DNA of 64,000 nucleotides, taken from NCBI RefSeq assembly GCF_021354595.1, contig NZ_JADWYJ010000001.1, positions 907,446-971,445 on the forward strand. The letters are read 5' to 3'. This document shows, in pieces, positions 25,050 to 34,647 of this stretch. The stretch's first letter is position 1; each line of letters opens with the position of its first letter. The translations under genes were made by a program, and so were the position numbers. Source of the stretch: Maribellus sp. CM-23 (GTDB lineage Bacteria > Bacteroidota > Bacteroidia > Bacteroidales > Prolixibacteraceae). The notes beneath the pieces are model-generated. The model had not been told where the DNA came from and searched no databases. It saw only the letters and a program-made list of their open reading frames with translations.

Positions 25050-26217
25050 ACTCAAAATCGGGATACAACAGGTACTTTTCCCTCACTATTTTATAGGTCT
25101 CCAGTCCAGGCTGCCAGCTCTTGATGATCTCTTCTTCCGTCACACCGTTCCGTATCTGTATAATCAGCGAGTCAGTTCCGGCTAAAAGATTCAACCACCG
25201 TTCGCTGGTAAGAAATTCGCCTTTGTTTTCGTATTTGTTGTAGAAATCAAGAAAATACCTCAACGTAAACTCGGGAACATCTTTGCTTGGTCGCAAATCA
25301 ACACCGTAACATTTCTTATCCTTGTTTAGCGGGCTTACGGCTACTCCCGGAAGACTTCGGGGAGTGAATTCAAAATCACCCAGTTGCGGTTTTAATCCGC
25401 CCAGAACCTGAAACGGGAAATCGGTACCGCGCCCCACACTAACGCTGGTGGCTTCAAAAAAACACAAGGACGGATACAAGCGTACTGAAAGATCGTTGGG
25501 TAAATTGGGCGACGGTGCAATCGGCAAGGAATAAGACATGGTGTGGTCATAATTTTTCACCGGAATCACCGTCAACTCACATTCAACGCCGTTCTCCAGC
25601 CAACCTTCTCCGTTGATCATTTGCGCCAGCTCCCCCACGGTACATCCATGTACCAATGGTATCGGATCCATTCCCACAAAAGACTCAAACCCTTCTTTCA
25701 GAATCGGGCCTGCCACATAATCTCCGTTCGGATTTGGACGATCCAAAACTACAAGCTGAACACGATGCTCGGCACAAGCTTCCATCACCAAATGCAAAGT
25801 AGAAATGTAGGTATAAAACCGGCACCCCACATCCTGAATATCAAACACCATCAAATCCAATCCGTTCATATGCGCTGTAGTTGGCTTTTTGTTTTCGCCG
25901 TACAACGACAAAACCGGGATCCCGGTCTTTGGATCCACTCCGTCATCCACTTTGCCTCCGGCCGATACATCGCCACGAAAACCATGTTCCGGAGCAAATA
26001 TTTTTGCCACATCCACTTTCCTGTCACGCAGGAAATCAACCAGGTGCACACCTTCTGCCTGCGACGTATGATTCACTACCAGACCTACCTTTTTCCCTTC
26101 CATAATGGGCAAATAAAGTTCCGGCTGATCGGCACCCACTTTAATTTCGGAGGCTCCCACTGCCAGAAAGTGTACAAACACCAATAAACAAATCAGGGCT
26201 ACATTTATTCTGAACAT
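25048..26217 (-). CDS. DUF1343 protein, exo-beta-N-acetylmuramidase NamZ family
   Basis: A 389-residue exported protein (signal peptide, cleavage after VGASE region). It belongs to DUF1343, whose Bacillus member NamZ removes MurNAc from the non-reducing end of muropeptides (GH171). Motifs: GKKVGLVVNHTS, FAPEHGFRGDVSAG, SLYGENKKPT, LMVFDIQDVGCRFYTYISTL, VVLDRPNPNGDYVAGP, APSPNLPNDLSVRLYPSLCFFEATSVSVGRGTD is the most conserved stretch (only its ends need be noted: APSPNLP and SVGRGTD). It is divergent from the GH3-beta-lactamase fusion; NamZ and NagZ genes are also neighbours in Bacillus. Confidence 0.9.
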   Translation of the reverse strand: MFRINVALICLLVFVHFLAVGASEIKVGADQPELYLPIMEGKKVGLVVNHTSQAEGVHLVDFLRDRKVDVAKIFAPEHGFRGDVSAGGKVDDGVDPKTGIPVLSLYGENKKPTTAHMNGLDLMVFDIQDVGCRFYTYISTLHLVMEACAEHRVQLVVLDRPNPNGDYVAGPILKEGFESFVGMDPIPLVHGCTVGELAQMINGEGWLENGVECELTVIPVKNYDHTMSYSLPIAPSPNLPNDLSVRLYPSLCFFEATSVSVGRGTDFPFQVLGGLKPQLGDFEFTPRSLPGVAVSPLNKDKKCYGVDLRPSKDVPEFTLRYFLDFYNKYENKGEFLTSERWLNLLAGTDSLIIQIRNGVTEEEIIKSWQPGLETYKIVREKYLLYPDFE

Positions 26218-26377
26218 CGGTATTAATATTTTACATTTGTTGCTGCGAAGATAGATTTATAATATTTTCGGAGCGCTTATTCTTCCGGAAATTGAAACGG
26301 CCATGAATACTAAATTTTTTAAACAATAAGTGTTCGGGTGGGTTTCATGGAATGAGCTTGAAAGAAAATTTTTAGAA

Positions 26378-29317
26378 ATGAAACCAACGCCTAAGAAATA
26401 TTTTCTGCTGCTACTATTGTGCATATTGCTCACCTCTGGAGCAAAAGCTGCCGATCCGCCGTTTGCCGTTTTCAAGAATGATCCCTGGGTGAACGAACAA
26501 ATGAGCCAACTCTCCATCGATGAAAAGATTGCCCAGCTGATGATGATTACTGCGTATCCCAAACAAAACGAAGCAAGCAAGGCTGCGGTGTTGGACAAAA
26601 TTCGAAGATTCAAGCCCGGCGGAGTGCTGGTAATGCAGGGAACACCTGTAAAAACCGCCTCGTGGATCAACCAATTTCAGGCCATTTCCGAAACGCCCCT
26701 CTTAATTGCCATTGACGGCGAGTGGGGACCGGCCATGCGAACCGACAGTACCATTCAATATCCGTATGCACAAAGCCTTGGTGCCATTCAGGATACCGCG
26801 CTCATCTATCAAATGGGTCTTGAGTTTGGAGAACAACTCAAATTGCTGGGCATCCAGATGAACTTTGCACCCGTTGCCGACATTAACACCACTCCTTCCA
26901 ACCCGGTTATTAATTTCCGCTCGTTTGGCGAAGACAAACAAAATGTGGCGGAAAAAACCTGGATGGTTTCCAAAGGAATGCAGGATGCCGGGGTAATTCC
27001 GGTAGCCAAACATTTTCCCGGACACGGCGATACAAAAACCGATTCGCATGTTACACTTCCGCTTGTCCCTCATTCAAAGGGAAGACTGGATTCAATCGAG
27101 TCTTATCCCTTCCGATATTTGTCTGAAAAAGGAATCAGCGGAATTATGACAGCCCACTTGGCAGTCCCAGCTCTTGATTCATCCGGAAAAACATCCTCGC
27201 TTTCAAAAAAAATAGTCACCCGCTATCTGAAAGAAGAAATTGGCTACCGCGGTTTTATTGTTACCGACGCCATCGGGATGAAAGGGGTTCGGTCGGAACC
27301 CGGCCGGGCAGAAGTGGAAGCGTTGATCGCCGGAAATGACATGGTGGAATTTGTTCCCGACATTGAAAACGCAATCTCAGCGGTTAAGGATGCCATTGCA
27401 AAAGGAGAAATAACCGAAGCAGCGATCGAAGAAAAATGCCGAAAAATACTGGCGCTAAAAAGATGGACCGGATTACAGGAATACCAGGCAGCCGAGCTTA
27501 AAGATCTCACACAAAAGCTAAATTCTCCTTTTTTTGAAGTAACCCAAAGAAAACTTATCAAAGCCTCGCTGACAGTTTTGGCAAACCAACGCCTGCTACC
27601 CGTTCAAAACCTGGAAAAAGAAAAAATTGCCTCAGTGAGCCTGGGAAGCAGTTCCAAAACGACCTTTCAGACAATGCTCGACAATTATACGCAAATCGAT
27701 CATTTTGTGCTTTCGAAAAATGCTACGGAAAAAGAATGGGCACAACTTCGAAGCAAGCTCTCCAACTACAGCCTAGTAATAGCAGCCATTGAAGGAATCC
27801 ATCGCTATCCGGCAGGAAATTACGGTGTGAGCAGCATTCAGCAAAAGGCAGTGGAAGACTTAACCGCTGAGAAAAGATCGGTATTTGTGTTTTTTGGAAA
27901 CGCCTATGCACTCAAGCATTTCTCCAATATTCAGCATGCAAAAGGATTGATACTTGCTTACCAGGGAACTGACCTGACCCGCGAACTGGCAGCGCAGCTT
28001 GTTTTTGGCGCTTTTGATGCCAACGGAAAACTGCCGGTAACTGTAGACTCGCGTTTTCGGGTTAATGACGGAATGACCGTAAAAGGCAACAGAACTTTCT
28101 CCTACACCATTCCGGAAGAAGCGGGAATGAGCTCGGAAAAACTGGCCTTGATCGATACCATTGCCCAAATGGGGATCGATGAGAAAGCTTACCCGGGATG
28201 TCAGGTACTCGTGGCAAAAGACGGAAATGTTGTCTACCACAAGTGCTTTGGCTACTTTACCTACAACGAGGTGCAGCCGGTTGAAAAAAACAGTGTTTAC
28301 GACTGGGCGTCGCTCACCAAAGTTACCGGGCCGCTTCCTGCCCTAATGAAACTGGTGGACGAAAAAAAATTCAATGTAGACGATAAACTGAGCAAATACT
28401 GGCCTGATTTTATTGGCTCCAACAAAGAAAACCTGGTAATCAGGGATGTTTTGGCGCATCAGGCGCAATTACGGCCCTACATTTCGTATTGGATGAACAC
28501 CGTTGACAAAGAAGGCAACCTGGATACCCATGTATTTCGCCACGAGCCTTCCGACGATTTCAGCGTTCGGGTATCCGAAAAACTATATATGAACCCGAAC
28601 TACCTGACCGAAATGATGGACACCATCCGGAATTCCAAATTGCTTCCGAGAAAACGTTACACCTATTCCGGGCTTAGCTTTTTTCTGTTTCCTTCCATTA
28701 TTGAGCACCTTACCGGGCAGCCCTACGAAACATATACAAAAGACACCTTCTACAAACCACTCGGGGCCTACACGATTACCTACAACGCTTACCAGCATTT
28801 TCCCATGCGGCAGATCGTCCCGACCGAAAACGACGATCTTTTCCGGAAAGAAATGGTTTGTGGTTTTGTACACGACGAAGGAGCGGCCATGATGAACGGT
28901 ATTTCGGGGAATGCAGGACTGTTTGGCACCACAAACGACCTGGCTAAACTTTTCCAGATGTATCTTCAGAAAGGTTATTTTGGCGGCCGGCGTTACATTT
29001 CGGAAGAAACAGTTAATGATTTTACCCGCATACAGTTTCCCGAAAACAGAAACAGAAGAGGGTTGGGGTTTGATAAACCCTTAATCGACAATCATAAAAA
29101 AGACTTGTTGGATGCCTACCCGGCAGTTTCGGCCGGCAAAAGCAGTTTTGGTCACGGAGGATTTACAGGCACCTTTGCATGGGCCGATCCTCAAACCGGG
29201 GTCTTGTTTGTATTTATGTCGAACCGGGTTCATCCAAGCCGCGAAAACAACCGGCTCTATCAACTCAATATCCGAACAGAAATGCACCAGGCAATCTACA
29301 ACAGCATCCTGCCTTAA
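26378..29317 (+). CDS. GH3 beta-N-acetylhexosaminidase (NagZ-like) fused to class C beta-lactamase-like hydrolase
   Basis: A 979-residue exported fusion. Residues about 35-560 are a GH3 enzyme: LIAIDGEWGPAMR, NFAPVADINTTPSNPVIN, VAKHFPGHGDTKTDSH (catalytic His/Asp dyad loop of NagZ, near 210), nucleophile Asp near 296 in FIVTDAIGMKGV, and a C-terminal GH3 sandwich domain. Residues about 590-979 are a serine hydrolase: SLTK (near 645), RYTYSGLSFFL, and FGHGGFTGT. GH3 NagZ removes GlcNAc; the hydrolase half may cleave muropeptide or lactyl-ether bonds or be an esterase. The start at 26378 opens a clear signal peptide. It is divergent from the NamZ-type gene. Confidence 0.93.
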   Translation: MKPTPKKYFLLLLLCILLTSGAKAADPPFAVFKNDPWVNEQMSQLSIDEKIAQLMMITAYPKQNEASKAAVLDKIRRFKPGGVLVMQGTPVKTASWINQFQAISETPLLIAIDGEWGPAMRTDSTIQYPYAQSLGAIQDTALIYQMGLEFGEQLKLLGIQMNFAPVADINTTPSNPVINFRSFGEDKQNVAEKTWMVSKGMQDAGVIPVAKHFPGHGDTKTDSHVTLPLVPHSKGRLDSIESYPFRYLSEKGISGIMTAHLAVPALDSSGKTSSLSKKIVTRYLKEEIGYRGFIVTDAIGMKGVRSEPGRAEVEALIAGNDMVEFVPDIENAISAVKDAIAKGEITEAAIEEKCRKILALKRWTGLQEYQAAELKDLTQKLNSPFFEVTQRKLIKASLTVLANQRLLPVQNLEKEKIASVSLGSSSKTTFQTMLDNYTQIDHFVLSKNATEKEWAQLRSKLSNYSLVIAAIEGIHRYPAGNYGVSSIQQKAVEDLTAEKRSVFVFFGNAYALKHFSNIQHAKGLILAYQGTDLTRELAAQLVFGAFDANGKLPVTVDSRFRVNDGMTVKGNRTFSYTIPEEAGMSSEKLALIDTIAQMGIDEKAYPGCQVLVAKDGNVVYHKCFGYFTYNEVQPVEKNSVYDWASLTKVTGPLPALMKLVDEKKFNVDDKLSKYWPDFIGSNKENLVIRDVLAHQAQLRPYISYWMNTVDKEGNLDTHVFRHEPSDDFSVRVSEKLYMNPNYLTEMMDTIRNSKLLPRKRYTYSGLSFFLFPSIIEHLTGQPYETYTKDTFYKPLGAYTITYNAYQHFPMRQIVPTENDDLFRKEMVCGFVHDEGAAMMNGISGNAGLFGTTNDLAKLFQMYLQKGYFGGRRYISEETVNDFTRIQFPENRNRRGLGFDKPLIDNHKKDLLDAYPAVSAGKSSFGHGGFTGTFAWADPQTGVLFVFMSNRVHPSRENNRLYQLNIRTEMHQAIYNSILP

Positions 29318-29578
29318 GCCCGGAAACTTAAAAATTGTTAAGAACACTGTTAAGAAACCCTGCTTTACAACATACGACCAAAAACACACCCTTCTAATTA
29401 TCTGCCAGTTACATTTTACCGACGACTTTATTCTTCACATAATTTCAATACTTTAAGAGTCGTTTCCCCTCAGCTGTGGCTTTAATCTTTTATTATTAAA
29501 TTATTAATTTTAATTTTACGGGTAAGTGAAACGTTCTTTTAAATAATCACAATAATTAATCAATAATATCTCAACGAT

Positions 29579-29833
29579 ATGGAAAAGAAAATAACATTTA
29601 ACGAACTGCGAAAAGTCAAAGACAGCCTACCTGACGGTGCAATCAGGCAGATGGCAAAAGAGTTCAACGTGAGTGAAGAAACCGTCAGGAATTATTTCGG
29701 AGGAGCCAACTACACAAACGGAAAAGCAGTAGGAATCCATATGGAACCGGGACCAAACGGTGGGATCGTATTGTTGGATGACACATCAATGCTCGACAGG
29801 GCAAAAGAATTAATTGCTGCAGAAGCGGTTTAA
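29579..29833 (+). CDS. Small HTH DNA-binding protein
   Basis: An 84-residue protein conserved in Bacteroidetes (recognised by its pattern). Residues 20-40 form a helix-turn-helix: IRQMAKEFNVSEETVRNYFG. The C-terminal half (GGIVLLDDTSMLDRAKELI) is probably a dimerising strand-helix. It stands alone with a 261-bp AT-rich upstream region and a terminator downstream, consistent with a separately transcribed, possibly abundant regulator or nucleoid-type protein. Targets are unknown. Confidence 0.8.
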   Translation: MEKKITFNELRKVKDSLPDGAIRQMAKEFNVSEETVRNYFGGANYTNGKAVGIHMEPGPNGGIVLLDDTSMLDRAKELIAAEAV

Positions 29834-29857
29834 CAAAAAAAGAATACAATATTTAAG

Positions 29858-29891
29858 AAACTGTCCTATATTTATGGGCAGTTTTTTTTTT
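29858..29891 (+). terminator. Intrinsic terminator of small HTH gene
   Basis: AAACTGTCC (29858-29866) pairs with GGGCAGTTT (29876-29884) with one G-T pair, 9-nt loop, followed by a T run to 29891. Confidence 0.8.
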
Positions 29892-29920
29892 GCAAAATTT
29901 TTAATCTAAACCGAAAAATC

Positions 29921-30715
29921 ATGAGTCTTTTTTCTCGTCTGTTTCTACTTGGTAGTTTTATTGTTCTGCTCACAAGTTGCGAAAAACCGTGGCAACCTCT
30001 CTACAACGGCGAAAATCTGGAAGGATGGGATACCTACATCGGAACCGCATTGGACAGTTTCGAGCAACTTCATGCCCAGGCAACAACTGACAAAGTGTTT
30101 AAAGTAGTGGAAGAAAACGGCGAAAAACTGATCCACATCTCGGGAGAAGTAAATGGCTCACTGGCCACTGTTGACACTTTTGCCAACTATCATTTGGAGC
30201 TGGTTTTTAAATGGGGCGAACAGGTTTACACAAAGCGCAACAGCGGCTTGCTTTACCATAGCTTTGGTGAGTTTGGCGAGGCTCTGGGCACCTGGATGAC
30301 CAACATTGAGTGCCAGTTAATGCATGAAAAACTAGGCGACACTTACCTGATGAACAATACCGTTTGCGAAACAGAAGTGGCAAAATCGGACGATGCGTTT
30401 GTTTATAGCAAAGGTGGCAAATCCACACAATTTGGAAAAGATTTTGAAGGGCCTGGCATTAAAAAAGCTCTTGACGCAGAAAACCCGCTGGGAGAATGGA
30501 ATACAGTTGAACTTTATACAGTAGGCAGAACCTGCGTACACGTTGTTAACGGAAAAACAGTAATGGTAAATACCAACACCGGTGTTTACGAAGACGGTAA
30601 AATAAAACCTTTGTCATCGGGTAAAATTCAGCTGCAATCTGAAGGCGGCGACCTGTTTATTAAATCGGTACGAATAAAGCCCATAAAGGAGATCCCGGCA
30701 GAAATTTTAAATTAA
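29921..30715 (+). CDS. DUF1080 (3-keto-disaccharide hydrolase family) lipoprotein
   Basis: A 264-residue lipoprotein (lipobox VLLTSC). The DUF1080 concanavalin-like domain covers the rest: WQPLYNGENLEGWDTYIG, YHLELVFKWGEQVYTKRNSGLLYH, WMTNIECQLMHE, EWNTVELYTVGRTCVHVVNG, SGKIQLQSEGGDLFIKSVRI. Members hydrolyse 3-keto-glycosides or bind glycans. Pathway partners (Gfo/Idh/MocA oxidoreductase, ThuA) are found in the 58-60 kb region rather than beside it. It is flanked by terminators, so it is monocistronic. Confidence 0.9.
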   Translation: MSLFSRLFLLGSFIVLLTSCEKPWQPLYNGENLEGWDTYIGTALDSFEQLHAQATTDKVFKVVEENGEKLIHISGEVNGSLATVDTFANYHLELVFKWGEQVYTKRNSGLLYHSFGEFGEALGTWMTNIECQLMHEKLGDTYLMNNTVCETEVAKSDDAFVYSKGGKSTQFGKDFEGPGIKKALDAENPLGEWNTVELYTVGRTCVHVVNGKTVMVNTNTGVYEDGKIKPLSSGKIQLQSEGGDLFIKSVRIKPIKEIPAEILN

Positions 30716-30724
30716 TTAATAGGC

Positions 30725-30757
30725 AAAGACTCGTTTCTATTGGAAGCGGGTCTTTTT
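30725..30757 (+). terminator. Intrinsic terminator of DUF1080 gene
   Basis: A 13-bp stem with G-T pairs (30725-30737 with 30743-30755), loop TATTG, and a T run to 30757. Confidence 0.8.
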
Positions 30758-30788
30758 TATAAAAAAACCACGCAAAAAAAGAAGAAGT

Positions 30789-31994
30789 ATGAGTCAAAAA
30801 ACCTTTCGCGAGCAACTGACCCCAAAGAACACGATACTGGGAGTTCAGTTCCTGTTTGTAGCCTTTGGCGCCACTGTTTTGGTACCTCTCCTGGTAGGTA
30901 TCGACCCGGCTGTAGCCCTCTTTACCGCCGGCATTGGTACCATGATTTTTCATTTTATTACCAAAGGCCAGGTTCCTGTATTTTTAGGAAGTAGCTTTGC
31001 CTTTATTGCCCCCATTATCGAAGCTACCAAACTGTACGGCTGGCCCGGAACATTATCCGGCATCATTGCTGTTGGGATTGTTTATGCCATTGTATCCAGC
31101 TTGGTGAAACTGCGCGGACTCCAATTTGTAGAGCGTCTGTTTCCCGCAGTTGTAGTGGGTCCGGTAATTATGATCATCGGGTTGTCGCTGGCATCAGCAG
31201 CTGTTGATATGGCAAAAACCGACTGGGCTTTGGCCATCATTTCTTTGGCAACCGCTATTACGGTGGTAATTTTTGGAAAAAAAATGATCAAGTTGATTCC
31301 TATCTTCATCGGAATCACAGTGGGATACATCGTAGCCATGATATGGGGAAAGGTTGATTACTCGGCCATTGCAGATGCAGCCTGGTTTTCGTTGCCCGAA
31401 TTTACCGCACCAAAACTTAGCTGGCACGCTATTCTTTATATGATTCCGGTTGCCATTGCTCCTATTATCGAACACGTGGGTGATATGTACGCCATTGGTG
31501 GTGTTTGCGACAAGAATTTCATTGAAAAACCAGGTTTGCACCGCACTTTGCTGGGCGATGGTATTGCTACCGGTATTGCAGGCTGTTTTGGCGGTGTTCC
31601 TAACACTACCTATTCGGAAGTAACCGGAGCCATTACACTTACCAAAGTTACCAATCCGTTTATTTTGAGAATTGCAGCCATTACCGCCATCGTTTTTTCG
31701 TTGGTAGGTAAAGTGAGTGGTTTTCTTGAAACCATTCCGCAAGCCATCCTCGGCGGAATCATGTTGCTTTTATTCGGAATGATCGCTTCCATCGGGATCA
31801 AAACACTGGTTGATTCAAAAACCAACATGGGTGAAACCCGCAACCAGGTAATTGTATCGGTAGTTCTTACTGTCGGAATCGGTGGTGCCATTATTTCCTA
31901 TGGTCACTTCTCGCTGGCCGGAATCGGTTTGGCTGCCACTGTAGGAATTATTCTGAACCTGCTATTGCCCAAAACTCAAACTGAAGACAAATAA
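30789..31994 (+). CDS. uraA: Uracil/xanthine permease (NCS2, SLC23 family)
   Basis: A 401-residue inner-membrane nucleobase transporter with about 12-14 transmembrane segments. Signature stretches: LGVQFLFVAFGATVLVPLLV, FLGSSFAFIAPI, APIIEHVGDMYAIG (substrate Glu and His of UraA), and GGVPNTTYSEVTGAITLT (second substrate Glu). The position-specific residues agree with a uracil:H+ symporter, though xanthine or other nucleobases cannot be excluded. It is monocistronic between two terminators. Confidence 0.92.
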   Translation: MSQKTFREQLTPKNTILGVQFLFVAFGATVLVPLLVGIDPAVALFTAGIGTMIFHFITKGQVPVFLGSSFAFIAPIIEATKLYGWPGTLSGIIAVGIVYAIVSSLVKLRGLQFVERLFPAVVVGPVIMIIGLSLASAAVDMAKTDWALAIISLATAITVVIFGKKMIKLIPIFIGITVGYIVAMIWGKVDYSAIADAAWFSLPEFTAPKLSWHAILYMIPVAIAPIIEHVGDMYAIGGVCDKNFIEKPGLHRTLLGDGIATGIAGCFGGVPNTTYSEVTGAITLTKVTNPFILRIAAITAIVFSLVGKVSGFLETIPQAILGGIMLLLFGMIASIGIKTLVDSKTNMGETRNQVIVSVVLTVGIGGAIISYGHFSLAGIGLAATVGIILNLLLPKTQTEDK

Positions 31995-32023
31995 TCTTTT
32001 AGTTTATTATCATAATTCTGATG

Positions 32024-32057
32024 AAACCGCTTCTCAAAAAAAGGAGCGGTTTTTTAT
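32024..32057 (+). terminator. Intrinsic terminator of uracil permease gene
   Basis: AAACCGCTTCT (32024-32034) pairs with AGGAGCGGTTT (32042-32052), 7-nt loop, then a T run to 32055. Confidence 0.85.
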
Positions 32058-32189
32058 TTACCAACTTCTTCATTTAACAAAAAAATAGCAAATACACTGT
32101 TTTTCAATGACTACTTTTACGGCTTGTCGATAAATATCCTATTTTTGAATTCATATTAACCAATCTGTCTACTAATAACATAAACCATA

Positions 32190-32666
32190 ATGAACAGAAT
32201 CCCTGTACGCTTTATAATAAACATAAGTTTATTTCCTTTTTTCTTCCCCTATGATATTGTTTCCGGACAAGACACACCAGCACTTTACTTTGAAGAAAGG
32301 TTAGGAAAAACGGGGGCAGATGACCACTCAAAATTAAAAATACACTATGAATACGGCAAACATAGTGATAAAACGGAAAACTATCCGCAAGCAATTATTC
32401 AGTTTAAGAATACTCTTAGAATTACCCAGGATTTGTACAACGACCAGATGATTACCAAAACGGCCAACTATCTGGCCAATATGTTTGCAGTAACAGGCAG
32501 TTTCAAAAGTTCAAATGAAACCAACACCCTGACACTGACAAGTGCAGAAAAGAACGGGAATCCAGGTGAAATTGCAAAGAAAGGTATGAACCTCGCTACC
32601 AGAAATTACTTTACCGCAATTACGACAAAGCGATCCAAGCTGGCTCGCCTATACCGAAAACCATAA
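32190..32666 (+). CDS. TPR-like secreted fragment, probably remnant of a sensor kinase
   Basis: A 158-residue frame with a signal peptide-like start and two TPR-like segments (IHYEYGKHSDKTENYPQAII and NYLANMFAVTGSFKSSNET...GEIAKKGMNLA). Near 32590 the TPR pattern appears to leave this frame: a different frame reads YRNYDKAIQ, typical of a TPR helix, and then stops at 32708-32710. The frame given here instead turns into basic residues and stops at 32666. The downstream gene is an intact TPR kinase, so this looks like the decayed N-terminus of a paralogue. It could also be a genuine small secreted TPR protein. Confidence 0.5.
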   Translation: MNRIPVRFIINISLFPFFFPYDIVSGQDTPALYFEERLGKTGADDHSKLKIHYEYGKHSDKTENYPQAIIQFKNTLRITQDLYNDQMITKTANYLANMFAVTGSFKSSNETNTLTLTSAEKNGNPGEIAKKGMNLATRNYFTAITTKRSKLARLYRKP

Positions 32667-32727
32667 AAACCAACACATTACAAACAATCGGCTCTATCAA
32701 TACAAACCTCTAATTCCCGTTAGCTGA

Positions 32728-34647
32728 ATGAAACATAAATTACACCTCATAAAATATGCACTTTTCCTGTTTCTACTTTTTGCGTTAGAAACCAAAGCCG
32801 ATAATCTTTCAGAGAAACGATTGGCAGACAGCCTGCGTGCAATTGTTAATACGCAAACAATACCCGACAGCTTAGAGTCAACTTTCGAACGAATCAGAAA
32901 ACAAAGAAAAAAACTGGGAGAAGATTATATTCTGCTTTTAAAACAGTATGCCGAAAGGGCCCAAAGTACAGGTTATGCAAAAGGAGAAATGAAAGCCTAC
33001 GATTTTATTGGTCTTCAGTACCGTTACAACGAAAACTACAAAGAGGCATACGAATATCATAATAAATCACTGGCACTTGCCATCCGGGAAAGAGACAGCA
33101 CTCAAATGTTTTACAATTACAATAACCTGGGGCAGGTTTTCCGAAAACAGGACGTTACGGACCTGGCAATTGATTATTTCCACAAAGCATTGGCGATTTC
33201 CGATGCTATCGGGAATTTAAAGTCTTCATCGTACTCCATGAATGCACTGGGAACTACGCTTATTCTTCAAAAAGACTATGAACGGGCCATAAGCTACTTT
33301 CAACAATCATCTGATATAGCCAGGCAACGAAACGACATGCGCACCCTGGCCTATAACTACGGATCAATTGGCGAGATATTTCTCATAAAAGAACAAAACG
33401 ATTCGGCGATGCACTATTTCCACGCATCGCGTGATCTACTTGCGGAAACGGGCTCTGATGAAGGAATGGGGGTTGCCGAACACCTGATTGGCAGAGCTTA
33501 TTTGGCAAACGGAGAATACGACAAAGCCAAAGTAAGATTCGAACAAGCATTAATTTTCCATCAGAAAAGCGATGACCTACGTTACCAAAGCTACTGCAAT
33601 TGCTACCTAGGTGAGATTGCCATTGCCCAAAAAGATTACCCAACCGCGTTGCACCACCTCGATTTAGCTATATCCCAAGCTCAAAAAGTCAGTTCTTTAA
33701 AAAACCTGATGATTGCTTATTCCAATTATGCCGAAATCCATAAAAAACAAAATCGTTGGGAAGAAGCATATGCAGCCATGCACAAGAGTCACATATATAA
33801 AGACAGCATTATTAATGAGGCCAATAACAAGACAATCCAAGCACTTGAAATTCGTTTCGAAACCCAAAAAAAAGAACAACACATTGAGCTGCTCACCACC
33901 GAAAATGAACTAAAAAACCAGCGGCTCCGTGCAGGAATTGTTTTACTGGCTGTTTTACTGCTTATTATTGTTATGATTTTATACATCCTGCAAATTCGCA
34001 GGAAACAAGCCTTGCTGATACAAAACGACCTGCAACAAAAAGTACTTCGATCACAAATGAATCCGCATTTTATTTTCAATGTACTCGGCTCTATTCAGAA
34101 TTACATAATGGGAAACGACATAAAAAATGCAGCAAATTACCTTTCCCGCTTTGCTTCGCTAACCCGTTCAACACTCGAATATTCAGCCAGCGAATCCATT
34201 GCGCTGAGCGATGAAATAAGAATGCTGAGCAACTACATGGAACTCGAAAAGATGCGAAAACCTGAAAAGTTCGATTTCGAAATAATTACCGACGACGAAC
34301 TGGAGGTAGATTTTATTCAAATTCCGCCCATGGTTATTCAGCCTTTCATTGAGAACGCCATAAAACACGGATTTAACAACATCGATTATCCGGGACATCT
34401 AACGATTAGAATTATGGGCAAAAACCAATGGATTGAATTTATTATTGAAGACAACGGAAAAGGAATTACTGCAAACCCTGCAACAGGTCACAGGTCGATG
34501 GCAATGCAGATTTTTGAAGAACGAAGAAAGTTAATTCAGCAAAAACATAAAAAAGAGTTTACATTTGAACTGATAAACCTACGAGATCTAAATTCCCCTG
34601 TATCGGGTGTGAAAATTATTATAAATATTCCGGTTTTAGATATATGA
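32728..34647 (+). CDS. TPR-containing LytS-type sensor histidine kinase
   Basis: A 639-residue membrane kinase. Signal peptide, then about seven TPR repeats (residues about 60-390; e.g. FYNYNNLGQVFRKQDVTDLA, YNYGSIGEIFLIKEQNDSAM), a coiled-coil, one transmembrane helix (about 405-425), then the His_kinase domain with the phospho-histidine motif QMNPHFIFNVLGSIQNYI and a HATPase_c domain (IPPMVIQPFIENAIKHG, DNGKGI). The periplasmic TPR sensor typically reads envelope signals. It overlaps the LytTR regulator by 4 nt (ATGA). Confidence 0.94.
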   Translation: MKHKLHLIKYALFLFLLFALETKADNLSEKRLADSLRAIVNTQTIPDSLESTFERIRKQRKKLGEDYILLLKQYAERAQSTGYAKGEMKAYDFIGLQYRYNENYKEAYEYHNKSLALAIRERDSTQMFYNYNNLGQVFRKQDVTDLAIDYFHKALAISDAIGNLKSSSYSMNALGTTLILQKDYERAISYFQQSSDIARQRNDMRTLAYNYGSIGEIFLIKEQNDSAMHYFHASRDLLAETGSDEGMGVAEHLIGRAYLANGEYDKAKVRFEQALIFHQKSDDLRYQSYCNCYLGEIAIAQKDYPTALHHLDLAISQAQKVSSLKNLMIAYSNYAEIHKKQNRWEEAYAAMHKSHIYKDSIINEANNKTIQALEIRFETQKKEQHIELLTTENELKNQRLRAGIVLLAVLLLIIVMILYILQIRRKQALLIQNDLQQKVLRSQMNPHFIFNVLGSIQNYIMGNDIKNAANYLSRFASLTRSTLEYSASESIALSDEIRMLSNYMELEKMRKPEKFDFEIITDDELEVDFIQIPPMVIQPFIENAIKHGFNNIDYPGHLTIRIMGKNQWIEFIIEDNGKGITANPATGHRSMAMQIFEERRKLIQQKHKKEFTFELINLRDLNSPVSGVKIIINIPVLDI

